Of a stretch of DNA of 64,000 bases, positions 23,625-35,144 are shown piece after piece. The DNA comes from Emydura subglobosa (taxonomy: Eukaryota > Chordata > Testudines > Chelidae): contig ML679995.1 of the NCBI GenBank assembly GCA_007922225.1, positions 2,681,928 to 2,745,927 of the forward strand. Direction: 5' to 3'. Position 1 is the first letter of the stretch; each line of letters begins with the position of its first letter. The position numbers and the translations under genes were made by a program. The notes under the pieces are model-generated. The model saw only the letters and a program-made list of their open reading frames with translations. It was not told where the DNA came from and did not search any database.

Positions 23625-23825
23625 TCAGCAGCAGATCTCAAAGCACCTCACAATCATTAATGTAGTTATCCTCACAATACCCCTGGAAGTAAGGAAATGC
23701 TATTCTCCCCATCCTACAGGTGGGAAACCGAGGTACATAGCAAGCAACTCACCCAAGGTCATACAAGAAGTCTGTGGGAAACCAGAGAATTGAACCCAGA
23801 TCTCCCAAATCTTAGACTTGTATTT
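23625..23825 (-). mobile_element. MIR-type SINE
   Basis: Contains ctcaaagcacctcacaatca, tattctccccatcctacagg, gggaaaccgaggtacatagc, acccaaggtcatacaagaag and ttgaacccaga, the full reverse-orientation MIR order. Confidence 0.85.
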
Positions 23826-23983
23826 AAAAAACATAACAGGGGCCAAACTGGGTCCGACCAATGGTCCATCTAGCCCGATATCCTGTCTGCCGCCAGCGGG
23901 TACTGCCAGGTGCTTCAGAGGGAATGAACAGAACAGGGCAAATAGCAAGTGATCCATCCTCTGTCGTACCATCCTAGCATTTG
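23826..23983 (-). mobile_element. Older CR1 LINE, 3' piece (split by a younger CR1)
   Basis: Carries aaactgggtccgacc, aatggtccatctagcccg and cagagggaatgaacagaaca, the same 3' end as at 26986. It breaks at 23983 where the young plus-strand CR1 begins, and resumes at 25266. Confidence 0.8.
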
Positions 23984-25180
23984 GAAGAGAGGAAGGTGAT
24001 CAGGAACAGTCAACACGGATTCACCAAGGGAAAGTCATGCCTGACCAACCTGATTGCTTTCTATCATGAGGTGACTAGCTCTGTGGATGTAGGGAAGGCG
24101 GTGGATGTGATATACCTTGACTTTAGCAAAGCTTTTGATACTGTCTCGCACAGTATTCTTATCAGCAAGTTAAAGAAGTATGGGTTGGATGACTGGACTA
24201 TAAAATGGATAGAGAACTGGCTAGAGCATAGGGCTCAACGAGTAGTGATCAATGGCTCCATGTCTAGCTGGCAGCCGGTCACAAGCGGAGTGCCCCAGGG
24301 GTTGGTCCTGGGGCCGGTTTTGTTCAACATCTTCATTAATGATCTGGAGGATGGGGTGGATTGCACCCTCAGCAAGTTTGCAGATGACACTAAGCTGGGG
24401 GGAGTAGTAGATACCCTGGAAGGTAGGGATAGGATACAGAGTGACCTAAACAAACTGGAGGATTGGGCCAAAAGAAATCTAATGAGGTTCAACAAAGAAA
24501 AGTGCAGAGTCCTGCACTTAGGAAGGAAGAATCCCATGCACAGCTATAGACTGGGGACCGACGAGCTAGGCAGCAGTTCTGCAGAAAAGGATCTGGGGGT
24601 TACAGTGGATAAAAAGCTGGATATGAGTCAGCAGTGTGCCCTGGTTGTCAAGAAGGCTAATAGCATATTGGGCTGCATTAGTAGGAGCATTGCCAGCAGA
24701 TGGAGGGAAGTGATTATTCCCCTCTGTTCGGCATTGGTGAGGCTGTGTTTGGAGTATTGTGTCCAGTTTTGGGCCCCCCACTACAAAAAGGATGTGGACA
24801 AGTTGGAGAGAGTCCAGCGGAGGGCAACAAAAATGATGAGGGGGCTGGAGCACAGGACTTATGAGGAGAGGCTGAGGGAACTGGGCTTGTTTAGTCTGCA
24901 AAAGAGAAGAGTGAGGGGGGATTTGATAGCAGCCTTTAACTACCTGAAAGGGGGTTCCAGAGAGGATGGGGCTAGGCTGTTCTCGGTGGTGGCAGATGAC
25001 AGAACAAGGAGCAACGGTCTCAGGTTGCAATGGGGGAGGTCTAGGTTGGATATTAGGAAAAAGTTTTTCCTTAGGGGGGTGGTGAAGCACTGGAATGGGT
25101 TACCTAGGGAGGTGGTGGAATCTCCTTCTTTAGAGGTTTTTAAGCTGTGGCTTGACAAAGCCCTGGCTGGGATGATATAG
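23981..25180 (+). pseudogene. CR1 ORF2 C-terminal part: reverse transcriptase, 399 codons, intact to the natural stop
   Basis: This is the best preserved CR1 frame in the window. The YLDFSKAFD motif is at residues 45-53, PQGLVLGP at 105-112 and the catalytic FADD at 133-136. These are followed by the complete CR1 thumb and C-terminal region up to a natural stop (tag at 25178-25180). The endonuclease and N-terminal RT are missing because of 5' truncation. The first codon listed is a TTG at the edge of the insertion, not a real start. Absence of any stop or frameshift over 1.2 kb argues for a recent insertion. Confidence 0.92.
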
Positions 25181-25265
25181 CTGAAGTTAGTCCTGCTTTG
25201 AGCAGGGGGTTGGACTAGATGACCTTCTGAGGTCCCTTCCAACTCTAATATTCTATGATTCTATG
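23984..25265 (+). mobile_element. Young CR1 LINE, 5'-truncated, inserted into an older CR1
   Basis: Runs from within the RT domain to the 3' UTR and ends in attctatgattctatg. The 5-bp word atttg occurs at 23979-23983 and again at 25266-25270 and may be a short target duplication or microhomology. The older minus-strand CR1 continues on both sides, so this is a nested insertion. Confidence 0.92.
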
Positions 25266-26785
25266 ATTTGATAGTCAGAGGCTTACAAAGACCCAGAGCT
25301 TCGATTGCATCCCTGCCCATCTTGGCTAATAGCCATTGTCGGGCCTGTCCTCCATGGATTTATCTAATTATTTTTTGAACCCAGTGATGCTTTTGGCCTT
25401 CACACCATTGCCTGGCAAGGAGTTCCACAGGTTAACTCTCTGTTGTGTGAAAAAATGCCTCCTTTTGTTTGTTTTAAACCTGCCGCCTGTTCATTTCAGT
25501 GGGTGATCCCGTGTTATCTGAAGGGGTAATTAACACTTCCTTATTCACTTTCTCCCCATCAGTCATGATTTTATATCCCCCCGTAGTCGTCTCCTTTCCA
25601 AGCTGAACAGTACCTGTCTTTTACTCTCTCCTGTTCCATACTCCTAATCAATTTTGTTGCCCTTCTCTGTACCTTTTCCAATTCCGATATATCTTTTTTT
25701 AAGATGGGGCACCCAGAACTGCATGCAGTGTTCAGGCTGTGCATGTACCAAGAATGTATATAGAGGCATTAAGACATTTACTGTCTTATTATCTATCCCT
25801 TTCCTAATGGATCCTAACATGCTGTTAGCATTTCTGACTGCTGCTGTACATTGAGTGGATGTTTTCAGAGAACGATCCACGATGACTCCAAGATCTTTCT
25901 TGAGCGGTAACAGCTAATTTAGACCCAACATTTTGTTTGTTTAGTTAGGATTATGTTTTCCAATGTGCAGTACTTTGCATTTATTTACATTAAGTTTCAT
26001 CTGCTATTTTGTTGCCCAGTCACCCAGTTTTGAAAGATCCCTTTGTAACTCCTCAGAGTCTGCTTTGCACTTAACTATCTTGAATAATTTAGTATCAACC
26101 ACACACTTTACCACCTCCCTGTTTACCCCTTTTTCCAGATCATTTATAAATATATTCAACAGCACTGATCCCAGTACAAATCCTTGGGGGACCATTGCTA
26201 TTTTCCTTTATCCATTCTGAAAACTGACCATTTATTCCTACCCTTTGTTTCCTCTCTTTTAACCAGTTACTGATCCAGGAGAGGACCTTCCCCCTTATCC
26301 CCTGACCGCTTAGTTTCCTCAAGAGCCTTTGGCGCGGAACCTTGTCAAGACTTTTTGGAAGTCCAAGTACAGCATACCTACTGGATCACCCTTGTCCACG
26401 TTTGTTGACCCCCACTAAGATTTCTAGTAGATTGGTGAGGCAAGATTTCCCTTCATGAAAGCTATATTGACTCTTCCCCAACATGTCGTGTTCATCTGTG
26501 TGTCTGATCATTCTGTTCCTTACCATAGTTTCCAATTTGCCTGGTACTGAAGTTACGTTTACCGGCCTGTAATTGCCAGGAGCGCATCTGGAGCCTTTTT
26601 TAAAAATCAGCATTAGATTAGCTACCCTCCAGTCATCTGGTACAGAGGCTGATTTAAGTGATAGGTGACACATCACAGTTAGCAGTGCTGCAATTTCAGA
26701 TGAGAGTTCCTTCTGAACTCTTGGGTGGAGACCATCTGGTCCTGGTGACATATTACCCATGGTCTTTAGCCACTGGACCACCTAG
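25266..26785 (-). mobile_element. Older CR1 LINE, main piece, with decayed ORF2
   Basis: Continuation of the element starting at 23826. The 3' region matches 18185-18425. Further in, minus-strand frames at 25644-25880, 26004-26195, 26140-26322 and 26386-26781 encode successive pieces of a CR1-type RT: a SPGPDGLHPR and FKKGSR region, a GKSCLTNL region, then FINDLEKGV. The pieces lie in different registers, so the ORF is broken by several frameshifts. It is older and of a different subfamily than the attctatg copies. Confidence 0.85.
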
Positions 26786-26985
26786 AGACCAGAGTAGGCC
26801 TTTGCCCAGCATTGTGAGGCTAACACCTGACTCTCTTGTGAAAAGTGCCACGGGATGTTCAATGACCCAGAGTTGTTTTGATTTTACATTGTGCAGGGGC
26901 ACAGCAACCCTTCGCCCCCCGCCAGGGCTCTGGTTCACAGGGATGAGCAGTGCCTGCTGCATTACCAACACTATTTCCTGTAGCA
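26786..26985. other. Unannotated spacer, possibly an old repeat
   Basis: The words gaaaagtgccacgggatgtt and tcaatgacccagag remind me of an old vertebrate dispersed repeat, but I cannot assign it. Confidence 0.3.
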
Positions 26986-27195
26986 AGAACATAAGAACGG
27001 CCATGCTGGGTCAGACCAAGGGTCCCTCTAGCCCAGTAGCCTGTCTTCCAACAGTGACCAGTGCCAGGTGCTTCAGAAGAAATGAACAGAACAGGTCATC
27101 ATCACATGATCCATCCCGTCACCCATTCCCAGCTTCTGGTAAACAGCAAATCCTGCCCATCCTGGCTAATAGCCTTGATAAACCTATCCTGTAGG
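26986..27195 (-). mobile_element. CR1-type LINE 3' end
   Basis: Begins gaacataagaacggccat, then gctgggtcagaccaagggtc, ctctagcccagtagcctgtc, atgaacagaacaggt and cccatcctggctaatagcc, the reverse complement of a reptile CR1 3' tail. Only about 210 bp are left. Confidence 0.8.
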
Positions 27196-27269
27196 TTACA
27201 TTTGTAGTGCAGGGCACCTTCAGCACAGCTCCCCCACACCGGTAAATGGGCAGCAGGCAGGTAATGTTA

Positions 27270-28280
27270 GGTCTCAGCATGACACTGTAAATGGAGAATG
27301 TTCAGCGAATGGGTGTGTTTCAAGTGGGGTCCCACAGGGGTCAGTTCTTTGCTTTACCCTAGTTAGAATTTTTATCAGTGACCCGGCAGAAAACATAACA
27401 TCATCACTGATAAAGTTCGCAGATGACACAGATGTTGGGAGAGTGGTAAATGATGGAGAGGGCAGGTCGCTGATACCGAGTGGTCTGGATCGCTTGGTAC
27501 ACTGGACACAAGCAAACAATATGCGTTTTAAATATGGCTAAAGGTGACTGTGTATATCTGGGAACAAAGACTGCAGGATGGGGCACTCTATCCTGGGAAG
27601 CAGTGACCCTGAGAAAGATTGGGGAATTGTGGTGGATAATCACCTGAATATGAGCTCCCAGTGCGACGCTGTAGCCAAAAGGATTGATGTGATCCTGGGA
27701 TGCATAGACAGGGGAATCTCAAGTAGGAGCAGAGAGGTTATCTGATGGCTGTATTTGGCACTGGTGCGACCACTGCTGGTGTCCTGTGTCCAGTTCTGGT
27801 GCCCACAATTCAAGAAGGACGTTGAGAAATTGGAGAGGGTTGAGACAATAGTCACAAAAATGATTAAAAGATTAGAAAACCTGCCTTAGACTGATAGACT
27901 CAATGAGCTCAATGTATTTAGCTTAACAAAGAAAAGGTGAAGGTGTGACTTGATCAGTCTAGAAGTACCTACACGGGGAACAAATATTTGATATGTGGCT
28001 CTTCAATCTAGCAGGGAAAGATGACCCAGTGGCGGGAAGTTGAAGCTAGCCAAATTCAGACTGGAATAAGGTGTACAATTTTAACAGTGACAGTAATTTA
28101 CCACTGCAACAATTGGGTCATGGTGGAGTCTCTCCCACAGAATTTTTAAATCAAGGTTGGATGTTTTCTTAAAATATCTGCCCTAGGAATTATTTTTGGG
28201 TGCTTTTCTGGCCTGTGTTATCCAGGAGGTCCGACTAGAGGATCACAAGGATCCCTTCTGGCCTTGGAATCTATGACTCT
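27270..28280 (+). mobile_element. Old CR1-like LINE, same lineage as 190-900
   Basis: Starts in the RT region (agtggggtcccacaggggtc corresponds to a PQG motif, and gcagatgacaca to the ADD catalytic box). It ends in a decayed CR1-like tail (gactagaggatcacaaggat, then ctatgactctataaat). Multiple stops break the frame. Its 5' part is collinear with 200-860. Confidence 0.75.
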
Positions 28281-28389
28281 ATAAATCCTGGTAGATACTG
28301 CTTTGAAAACCTCTCCCTTTTCCCCCACCAAAAACACCCTTCCCTGCATTTTCAAGAGATGTTAAAAATTGTAACTCTCTGGTTAAAAG

Positions 28390-29280
28390 CATCCAACTTC
28401 AAGAGCCAGGGGAAGTCTGAGAAAGGTCACTGATTTCTTCTCTGCTTAGCACTGGTGGCCGTGCCACAAAGACTTTTCTGCCTAGCAGTAAATCACCACA
28501 GATGAGCTGTTTCAAGCACATAAGACACCCAGAGCTGGAGCCTCCTCTGTCCGACATCATGTACCATGATCGCTTGGGCTGACAGGCATCCTCTGCCTTC
28601 CCAGGGCCGGAAGCCTGGGACTTCTGCTGCACATGCCTGAAATGAATGCGGGAGCTTCTCCAGAGAGGAGGCTGCATTGCCTCTGGAAGCAGCCACTGGA
28701 GGGTGACATGTTCACATACACCGGGCCAGTCTGCAGCACTGGCCCGTTTACACCTGTGCAGAGTGGGCGTGGAATGCCCCCCTGGGCCATATTCTCTACT
28801 TGCCCACTCCAGAGGGAGCCTCTGATACCAGGATGGAGACACAGCGACAAGGGGAATCTGGCATGTCTTCACCACAGCAAGGAAGAAATCCTGGAGGATT
28901 CCTGGCTGGGGACCACCTCCAGGCCTCCTGGAAGCAGAGTACCCAAGCATGCAGAGGGAGACACAAGGACTGTGTGTTAACAATGACAGCCAGGATTCAT
29001 CTGATTCTCCTGGTTGTGGATCCAGCATGGACACCACCAAAACAGCTTAAAAAGAGAGCTTGGAAGCTGGCCCTCGCTTGGTCTGCGGCCTGAGTCAGCA
29101 TCGTCCCCCTGTACAGCAGTGCAATAGGCGCCTGTGGATTGCTCGCCATGAAAAGGGCTTCTTGCAGCACCCACGGTCTGAGGAACTCTGCATTCAAGCC
29201 TGGAGCAGACCCCTCCAGAACAGACCTCCTCATTGCCATGAACGAGGCCTGCCACACGTCATGGCAGCCAGGGCCTTCCC
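28390..29280 (-). pseudogene. Unrecognised coding-like block, broken into several frames
   Basis: A 213-codon frame (28399-29040) and two overlapping upstream frames (28977-29255 and 28997-29257) lie on the minus strand and together cover about 860 bp. Residue composition looks protein-like (SWYQRLPLEW, QASFMAMRRS, NAEFLRPWVLQEALFMA), with no simple-sequence character. I do not recognise a domain. The change of register near 29000-29040 suggests a frameshifted pseudogene or the coding part of an unknown repeat. A CR1 3' tail follows at 29334 on the other strand. It could also be chance open frame in GC-rich DNA. Confidence 0.35.
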
Positions 29281-29333
29281 CAACTACAGGTACGCAGACC
29301 TAGTCTGGACCCCCTGCCCTGGCCCAACCAGTT

Positions 29334-29443
29334 CTAACAGCTTGTGGGATGATACAGCTGAGGTTAGTCCTGCTTTGAGCAGGGGGTTGGACTAGATGAC
29401 CTCCTGAGGTCCCTTCCAACTCTAATATTCTATGATTCTATGA
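29334..29443 (+). mobile_element. CR1 LINE 3' tail only
   Basis: About 110 bp: ggatgatacagctgaggtta, ggggttggactagatgacct and the end attctatgattctatga. It is almost identical to the tail at 25168-25265, so it is a recent, extremely truncated insertion. Confidence 0.9.
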
Positions 29444-30300
29444 CACCAGAGGAGTGGCCACCTTGCCCGGGAAGGAGACAAAGGACTGGGAGGGGAAAGG
29501 GGATGCTCTGGGGAGGGGGTGATGGGCTGCATGGAAGGACGAGCCAGGGCCCGTGGGGGGTTCACCGGGAGCAGAGCCCAAGGCTGGAGGGCTCTGGGGC
29601 TCCTTGGGTGGTCACTGCTGTAACTCCTAGTTAGGCTGCTAACGAAGTCTGTCTACTCTGTGATCCTGAGATCTAATAACCCCCCTGACTCCTGCGCCGG
29701 CTGTGAGTCGCGTCTGACTGCAAGGCGGGTGCCTGGCCCTTTGGGGGCGTGTTGGGTTCCCCAGGGTCCCATCCAGGGGGAGCTCGGGCAGAGAAGGGGG
29801 GGCTGAATGTTGCAGACCAGGGTCAGGAGGCAGCTGCGCTGGTGTGTGGAGACCCAGGGGGCTAGAGTCCGACGTGCTAGAGTCCTGACTGGCTGCATCC
29901 CGCGTGGTCCCAGAGAGCAGTTCCTAGGGGACTCCGTCACAGCAGCCCATGGGTAAGGCGCCCTGTTACTCTCTCCTTTTGCCCAAACGATTCCCAGGGC
30001 CTCACAAATACAAGCGCTCTGTCTGCACCCTCCTCTCAGCCACCCATTGAGACCCTGACCTCTGCTGTGCAGGTGGCCCTGAACGTGATCCTGGAACCGC
30101 TTCAGAGAAAGCTGCTGCAGCCCATTGACAAGCCCCGGGCCGGCTCCAAGACCATCTGAATTAATTTCAGAGTGAGATTTTCCTGCAATCCCACAGTCCG
30201 TGTGTTCATAAAGCCCAGACATAGTACAGCTCCCGCACTGCCTCCCGCCACGCACTTCTTTCAAATACAGCATCCAGGTTTGTCTGGCAAGATCAGTTCT
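29444..30300. other. GC-rich, probably an old dispersed repeat
   Basis: Blocks such as aataacccccctgactcctg and cctttgggggcgtgttggg resemble a turtle multicopy repeat as I recall it, but the assignment is weak. A 206-codon minus-strand frame here has no recognisable domain and I do not count it as a gene. Confidence 0.3.
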
Positions 30301-32775
30301 ACATAAAGCCTGGCTGCGTAGGACTCAGATATGCAGAAACCCTTCCCAGGTTAGGGATTGCTCCCCAGCTGGGTAACTTCTATTATTTTATGGAGGGTCG
30401 GGGTTTGCTTTGGAAGGGGAGTAACGGCCAGAATCATTCATCTTTGCTTGCATGAGGAGCAGACTTACTGTTGCATTTGGTTTCCTCCACGTCTTCTGCC
30501 CTCTCTGCCCTTTAGCATGACCATCAGGGGCACAGGAAATTCGTGACATGGAACGCTGGCAGTATGTTTGCCGGATTAGCTGGTCTGGGTAGGTTTGCAT
30601 CCTCTGAGGTTTCCATCCCTTACGTGACCTGCATCAGTGACAAATTCATTCAGGTTTTCCTGAACTGTCCAAGCTGTTCTGTCTTGGTTTTTCTTGCCAA
30701 ACAGACAAAATTCAAGATCCTTCGCCATTTCATCCCTCTCTGCTTTGACCAAGGCACCTGTTTTCTCCCTAGAACGTTCTCCTCCCCAAAACATTGATTA
30801 CAAATCTCTGCTATTTCTCCTACTCCTATGTGGTGGCATTCCCTCGCTAGCTGGGTGCCTGCTCTTTTGTTTTCTTCCAGGCACCTACTTGTCAAAAAAG
30901 GTATTAAAAAAACTCAGTAGATGAGAGGGAGAGTGGTAGCTCAGAGCAAAGCAATGAAAATGATCAGGGGGATGGCTTTAAAACGGAGCAATGAACAGAG
31001 CTAGATCTGCAGAGCTGGGCTAAGTCCTGATTGTAGTGGGGAACAGGACAAGCATCTGCAAGTCTCTGAGGAGTGTAAACACCCAAAAAGGGGCATGCAC
31101 TATTTAGCGAGATGCATGGCGGGGGAGGATGAGGAGGAATAAAAAGGGATGGAGCTGAGTTAAGCTTGAGTGCGAGTCGTGTCAGGCTGCAGGAGTTTCC
31201 CAAAGAGGAATGGCAGGAACCTGGGGAAATAGGTAAGTCCCCTGACTTATGCTGAAAATGACACTTGGCAATAGTGGGAGAAATCCTGCCTGGGCAGAGA
31301 TGGGTCAGTCAAGGCCTCATTAATAGCCTTTTTCTATCTCTAACAGTTTTGATTCAAGGACACCTCACATACCCCAGTGTGTGGGGTGATCTGCTGTTGC
31401 ATGGCACAAAATCAGCACAAACAGGATGAATTAGCGGAGGCTCTGTGCTTCCTTTTCACGCAGCAATACTGACTATTGTCTGGAAATCAAGCAATACTGG
31501 TCTTGCTTGAAAAGTTCTAGGTGGCTGGGGCTGGAGTTCTCCACTGGGTTCCCAACAGGCCATCACAAAAAGCTGCCGTTGCAGCTTAACGGTCCCCCTC
31601 TTGGCAGGCTCTGCAGAAAAACGGAGCAGTCCCACCCGCTTTGGCCTTTCCAGGTCAGGGGTGAGGAAGCTGGGCTGGGCCCAGTGTGAAACTGGTACTG
31701 CTGCAGCCAGCTGTGGGATAATGCAGAGAGCATCCGTCTCCAGAGCTGTTAATTCAGCACCAAGCGCAATTTAAACAAAGAATTAAAAATAGGCTTTCAG
31801 AGAGTCCGTACTGCACTGGTTCTCCGGGCCAGCCCCAGCTCATTACTGGGGTGTCACCACTGCTGCAAGATTGCTGCCAGCTTGCGAGATATTTAGTTCA
31901 GGGGAGCCTCCCCCTAGGTCAAGGGACCCTCAGGGTTAGAGCAACGTCGGTCCCTGCTCTGCTCGCCCGCCAGCATCTGGCTCTGTGGTGAAATGTCTTC
32001 CGGCCTTTCCAGCATGTGCCTCTCTGCTGCGGTCTCCCCTGCTCACATCCCACACAGCTGGGGTAGCAGCAGCGACGCACGGAGACCACGTCTCCTCTCC
32101 AGCCTGCGTGTGAGCAGAGAGCTGGTGTCAGTCGCGCCGGCCTCCTGGCTTTAATGAAGCCGGGTGGTCCTTCGCTGCCCTCCCCTCATGACCACAAGAC
32201 CCAATTACTTCTGTAGGAAGGAGCCTGTCCCTGCCCCGGACTTGAACCAGCCAGGGTTAGAAGAGAAGCTGGAAGAGACACGCCGAAGGGGCGCCGGCCC
32301 AGGGGGCATTTCCCACTTTAGAAAGCAGGGTATCAGCCCCATTTTAGAGAGTGATTGATCCAGGGTCCTATGGCAAAGCTACAGCAGAGCCAGGATGAGG
32401 GTGTATAGCCTCTATGGGCCCCCGGACATGGGGGGCAATGTCCCTGCTCGTCCCTTTCACATGGACTGTTGGCTCCCATGGGCGGGGTGCAATGGCGCTG
32501 GAGGAGGGATCCCTGGGCAGGAATCTCCAGGCTTCGAGGCCCCGGATTCATTCCAAATGAATCTGTGGGGCCTGCCCTGTTCCCCATGGGCCTGGCTTGG
32601 TTTCGACACAGGCAGATTCCTCCTGAAGTCAGTGGAGGTCTGGCCTGAGGAAGGCCCCAATGGACTTCACGGGCTTTGAGAGAGTGTCTGGAAGAAACCA
32701 AGTCTGCCCGGTCACAGGCAGGCTTCAATCAGATCTGGGCCCAGGCTGGGCTGGCACCATGTTGGTCTCATGGCT
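30301..32775. other. Unannotated sequence
   Basis: No gene supported. A MIR-like fragment in minus orientation may lie at 32315-32400 (ccccattttagagagtgatt). The words caatgaaaatgatcaggggg near 30952 weakly recall the CR1 C-terminal region. Confidence 0.35.
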
Positions 32776-33010
32776 GAGACGGCGGCTGGGCCGGGATTCC
32801 TGGGAAAGGGGTTCAATGCCCAGCTCTGCCTAAGCGCCGATTTCTCCTGGCCTCCATTTCCCCGCTGTAAAAGCAGGGTGAGGGTGAGACGGCCTGTCTC
32901 CCGCACGACTTCCCGCTTGTTCGTTTGGCTGGTGAGTGCTGCATGGCAGGGACTGTCCCTTGTTCCATGTATTGACTTCTGCCCCGATGCAGCATAACGG
33001 GACCGTGCTC
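32776..33010 (+). mobile_element. MIR-type SINE
   Basis: Order: gggattcctgggaaagggg, atgcccagctctgc, cctccatttccccgctgtaa, then tgcatggcagggactgtccc, the tail used by the reptilian MIR copies. Confidence 0.6.
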
Positions 33011-33085
33011 TCAGCCCCCCTGTGATCTGAACAGCAATAAACTGAGCGCCTAGAAAGCCATTGAGGTAACAAGCCCTGTATGGTA

Positions 33086-33102
33086 CCCCCCCCCCCCCCC
33101 CC
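33086..33102. repeat. Poly-C run, 17 bases
   Basis: Uninterrupted C-run followed by aagcattt. The run length may be uncertain in the assembly. Confidence 0.95.
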
Positions 33103-33449
33103 AAGCATTTCAGCACCCCGAATTCTACAGTCAGCATAAGGTATCCCCCTTTGCACATGGTTAAGACATCCAGCCACACATGGACGGGCTAGGGCCCATA
33201 CAAGATAGACCAATAATTCAGAGATGAGCAAAAATGTCAGCTGGCTCCCCTTCTCAGAACAGAGCTGTGCTGAGCTCCCCGATAGCACAGACGCGTCACT
33301 TCTTTTTACAAAGCAGGTCCTGAATAACCACCACCAGACACCAGCCAGGGGTACACAGGACAAAGTGCTTTCTCAGCTGCATTATCCTGGCTTTTCTACG
33401 ATGCTTGTTGGTTTGCATTTAGTGTCAGTAACTCACTGCAGCTGTCCCA

Positions 33450-33595
33450 GGCACTGGTGCGAGTTCGTGGGGGTGAGAGTCAGGACTTCTGGGCTCTTTC
33501 CGTGGTTCTTCTGCTGACCTGACTGTGCGGTCACCTCGGGCCAGCCACGGCCCCGCTGCCTCGCTTTCCACATTTGTAAAATGGACTCAGTAGCA
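33450..33595 (+). mobile_element. MIR-type SINE fragment
   Basis: Contains gagagtcaggacttctgggc, gcctcgctttccacatttgt and aaaatggac in MIR order. Confidence 0.65.
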
Positions 33596-34799
33596 CAGAG
33601 GCCAGATCCCCCAACTTCCAGTCCTGTGTCTTCCCCTCCATTCCTCAGGCAAGGGCTGGAACAGCGGCAGTCGCAGTCACTCTGGCGCTGCGTGGCTCTA
33701 GCTTACCGGGGTCTGGCTGCTCTGCGGCGGGTCGGGAGCTTTCTGGCGTGGGAGACAAACTTGCGCTCAAGGGCCTTAAACTAGTGCCACTGTCGTGGCT
33801 TGGGCAGAGACTCAGGCAAGCCACTCGAATTCGGATCCAGGGGTGCAGCTGGGCTGGAGAGCCCGAGCTGCCGGATGAGCTGCAAAGCCCCACAGCTATT
33901 TTTCATGCACTCATTTGAGCACCCCACCGGCAGCAGGAGTCTGTCTGCATCAGAGGGGGCGTTCGCTGCCGGCCGCAGCAAAGAGGCACCTGTGCTGAAG
34001 ACAAAAAAAAAAAAAAAGAGGTAGGAGCCCACTTGGTGCCTGTGCAGGAGAACAGGGATGCCCTCCCGTGGCCAGGCCAGCGGATGCCAATCTAGGGAAA
34101 TGGCAGTCACTCTGAATCCAAAGAGAAAGCCACAGCCGTCACGTGCAACCCGCCCCGTATTCAGAACTCCACAGCCTCCTGCTCTGAAAACACAGCCTCC
34201 CCCCCCCCCCCCCACCCCCCACAGCGCAACTCGAGGTGAAGGAAAATCTCCGTTAGCGGCATAGGGGCTATGAAACAAATAGGCGCCTCTGATCTTGCCC
34301 AGCAGAGGGCAGTGCTGCATGTGCACACACAAGCACACACTCACCTGCACGCACACACAGCTCACTTCGGCTGGACAAAGTACTCTTCAAAGTGTAATTA
34401 ACAAACCCCTGCAGGAGGTCGGTAAAAATTTAGCCCCTTTCAAAGTGGAGGCAAAGAGTAGAAATGATGAGCTCCTTAGTAGTGAACCTGGGATTCAAAC
34501 ACAGGGCATTTGGTCTTGTTAGCCTTAACGCCCGCCTCCAGACGCTGTTGCCAGCAGCTCCTATCACAGACAAGGGGACATAAACATCCCCTTCCAACAG
34601 CTTTCCGAGGCACACAGGTACCAGCGGGACCCATCTGCTTGGTTTATTAGCATGTCAAACCTGAATTGACAAGACCAAAATATTTCCATGGGAACAAAAG
34701 ACCCCTGCAACCTCTGTTGCCATAAAAAAATCCTCCCCCAGGAATAGCTGAGATATTGGGAACACAGAATGATTGCAATAAAATCCATGAGACACCTAG
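33596..34799. other. Unannotated, with simple-sequence tracts
   Basis: Contains a 14-15 base A-run ending near 34017, a C-run of 15 at 34199-34213 and a CA-rich tract at 34318-34362. No supported gene. The 194-codon minus-strand frame here crosses the A-run and C-run and has no recognisable domain. Confidence 0.45.
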
Positions 34800-35110
34800 G
34801 GCAGCGCGGTGATTTGTGCCGTCTAAACGTGAATCAGAATAATAATGCCTATTGAGATGGCTGTTTGAAAATGCTGGGATGTAGAAGTAAAAATGCCAAT
34901 AAGACTCTATTAGCCCGTCCCCATTACGCTAATGGGGCCTACTGTTAAAAGCTGCCTTCTATAGACATTTGTATTAATGGGCTTATTACAGGAAATAAAA
35001 TCCAGGGCTGAACAGAACAGTGAAGGCTGATTAATTTGGGAGGGGTCATCTGGATTTTTTTCGTTAATGAATGCATTTCTTGACACGCTGACTTTGTCTC
35101 AACCGGGATT
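34800..35110. other. AT-rich non-repetitive stretch, candidate conserved non-coding element
   Basis: Contains a cluster of homeodomain-type cores: ttacgctaatgg near 34924, gtattaatgggcttatta near 34970, ctgattaatttggg near 35027 and ttcgttaatgaatgc near 35059. No frame and no repeat is seen. Conservation is an inference from sequence texture only. Confidence 0.35.
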
Positions 35111-35144
35111 TTAGTGACAATTTTCAGCTTATTTAGTTGAAAGG

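Noticed and set aside
29653..30273. 206-codon minus-strand frame
   Set aside because: It lies in GC-rich probable repeat sequence, I see no recognisable domain, and nothing suggests exon boundaries.
33781..34365. 194-codon minus-strand frame
   Set aside because: It crosses an A-run, a C-run and a CA tract, giving Phe, Gly and Cys/Val-rich segments. It is a simple-sequence artefact.
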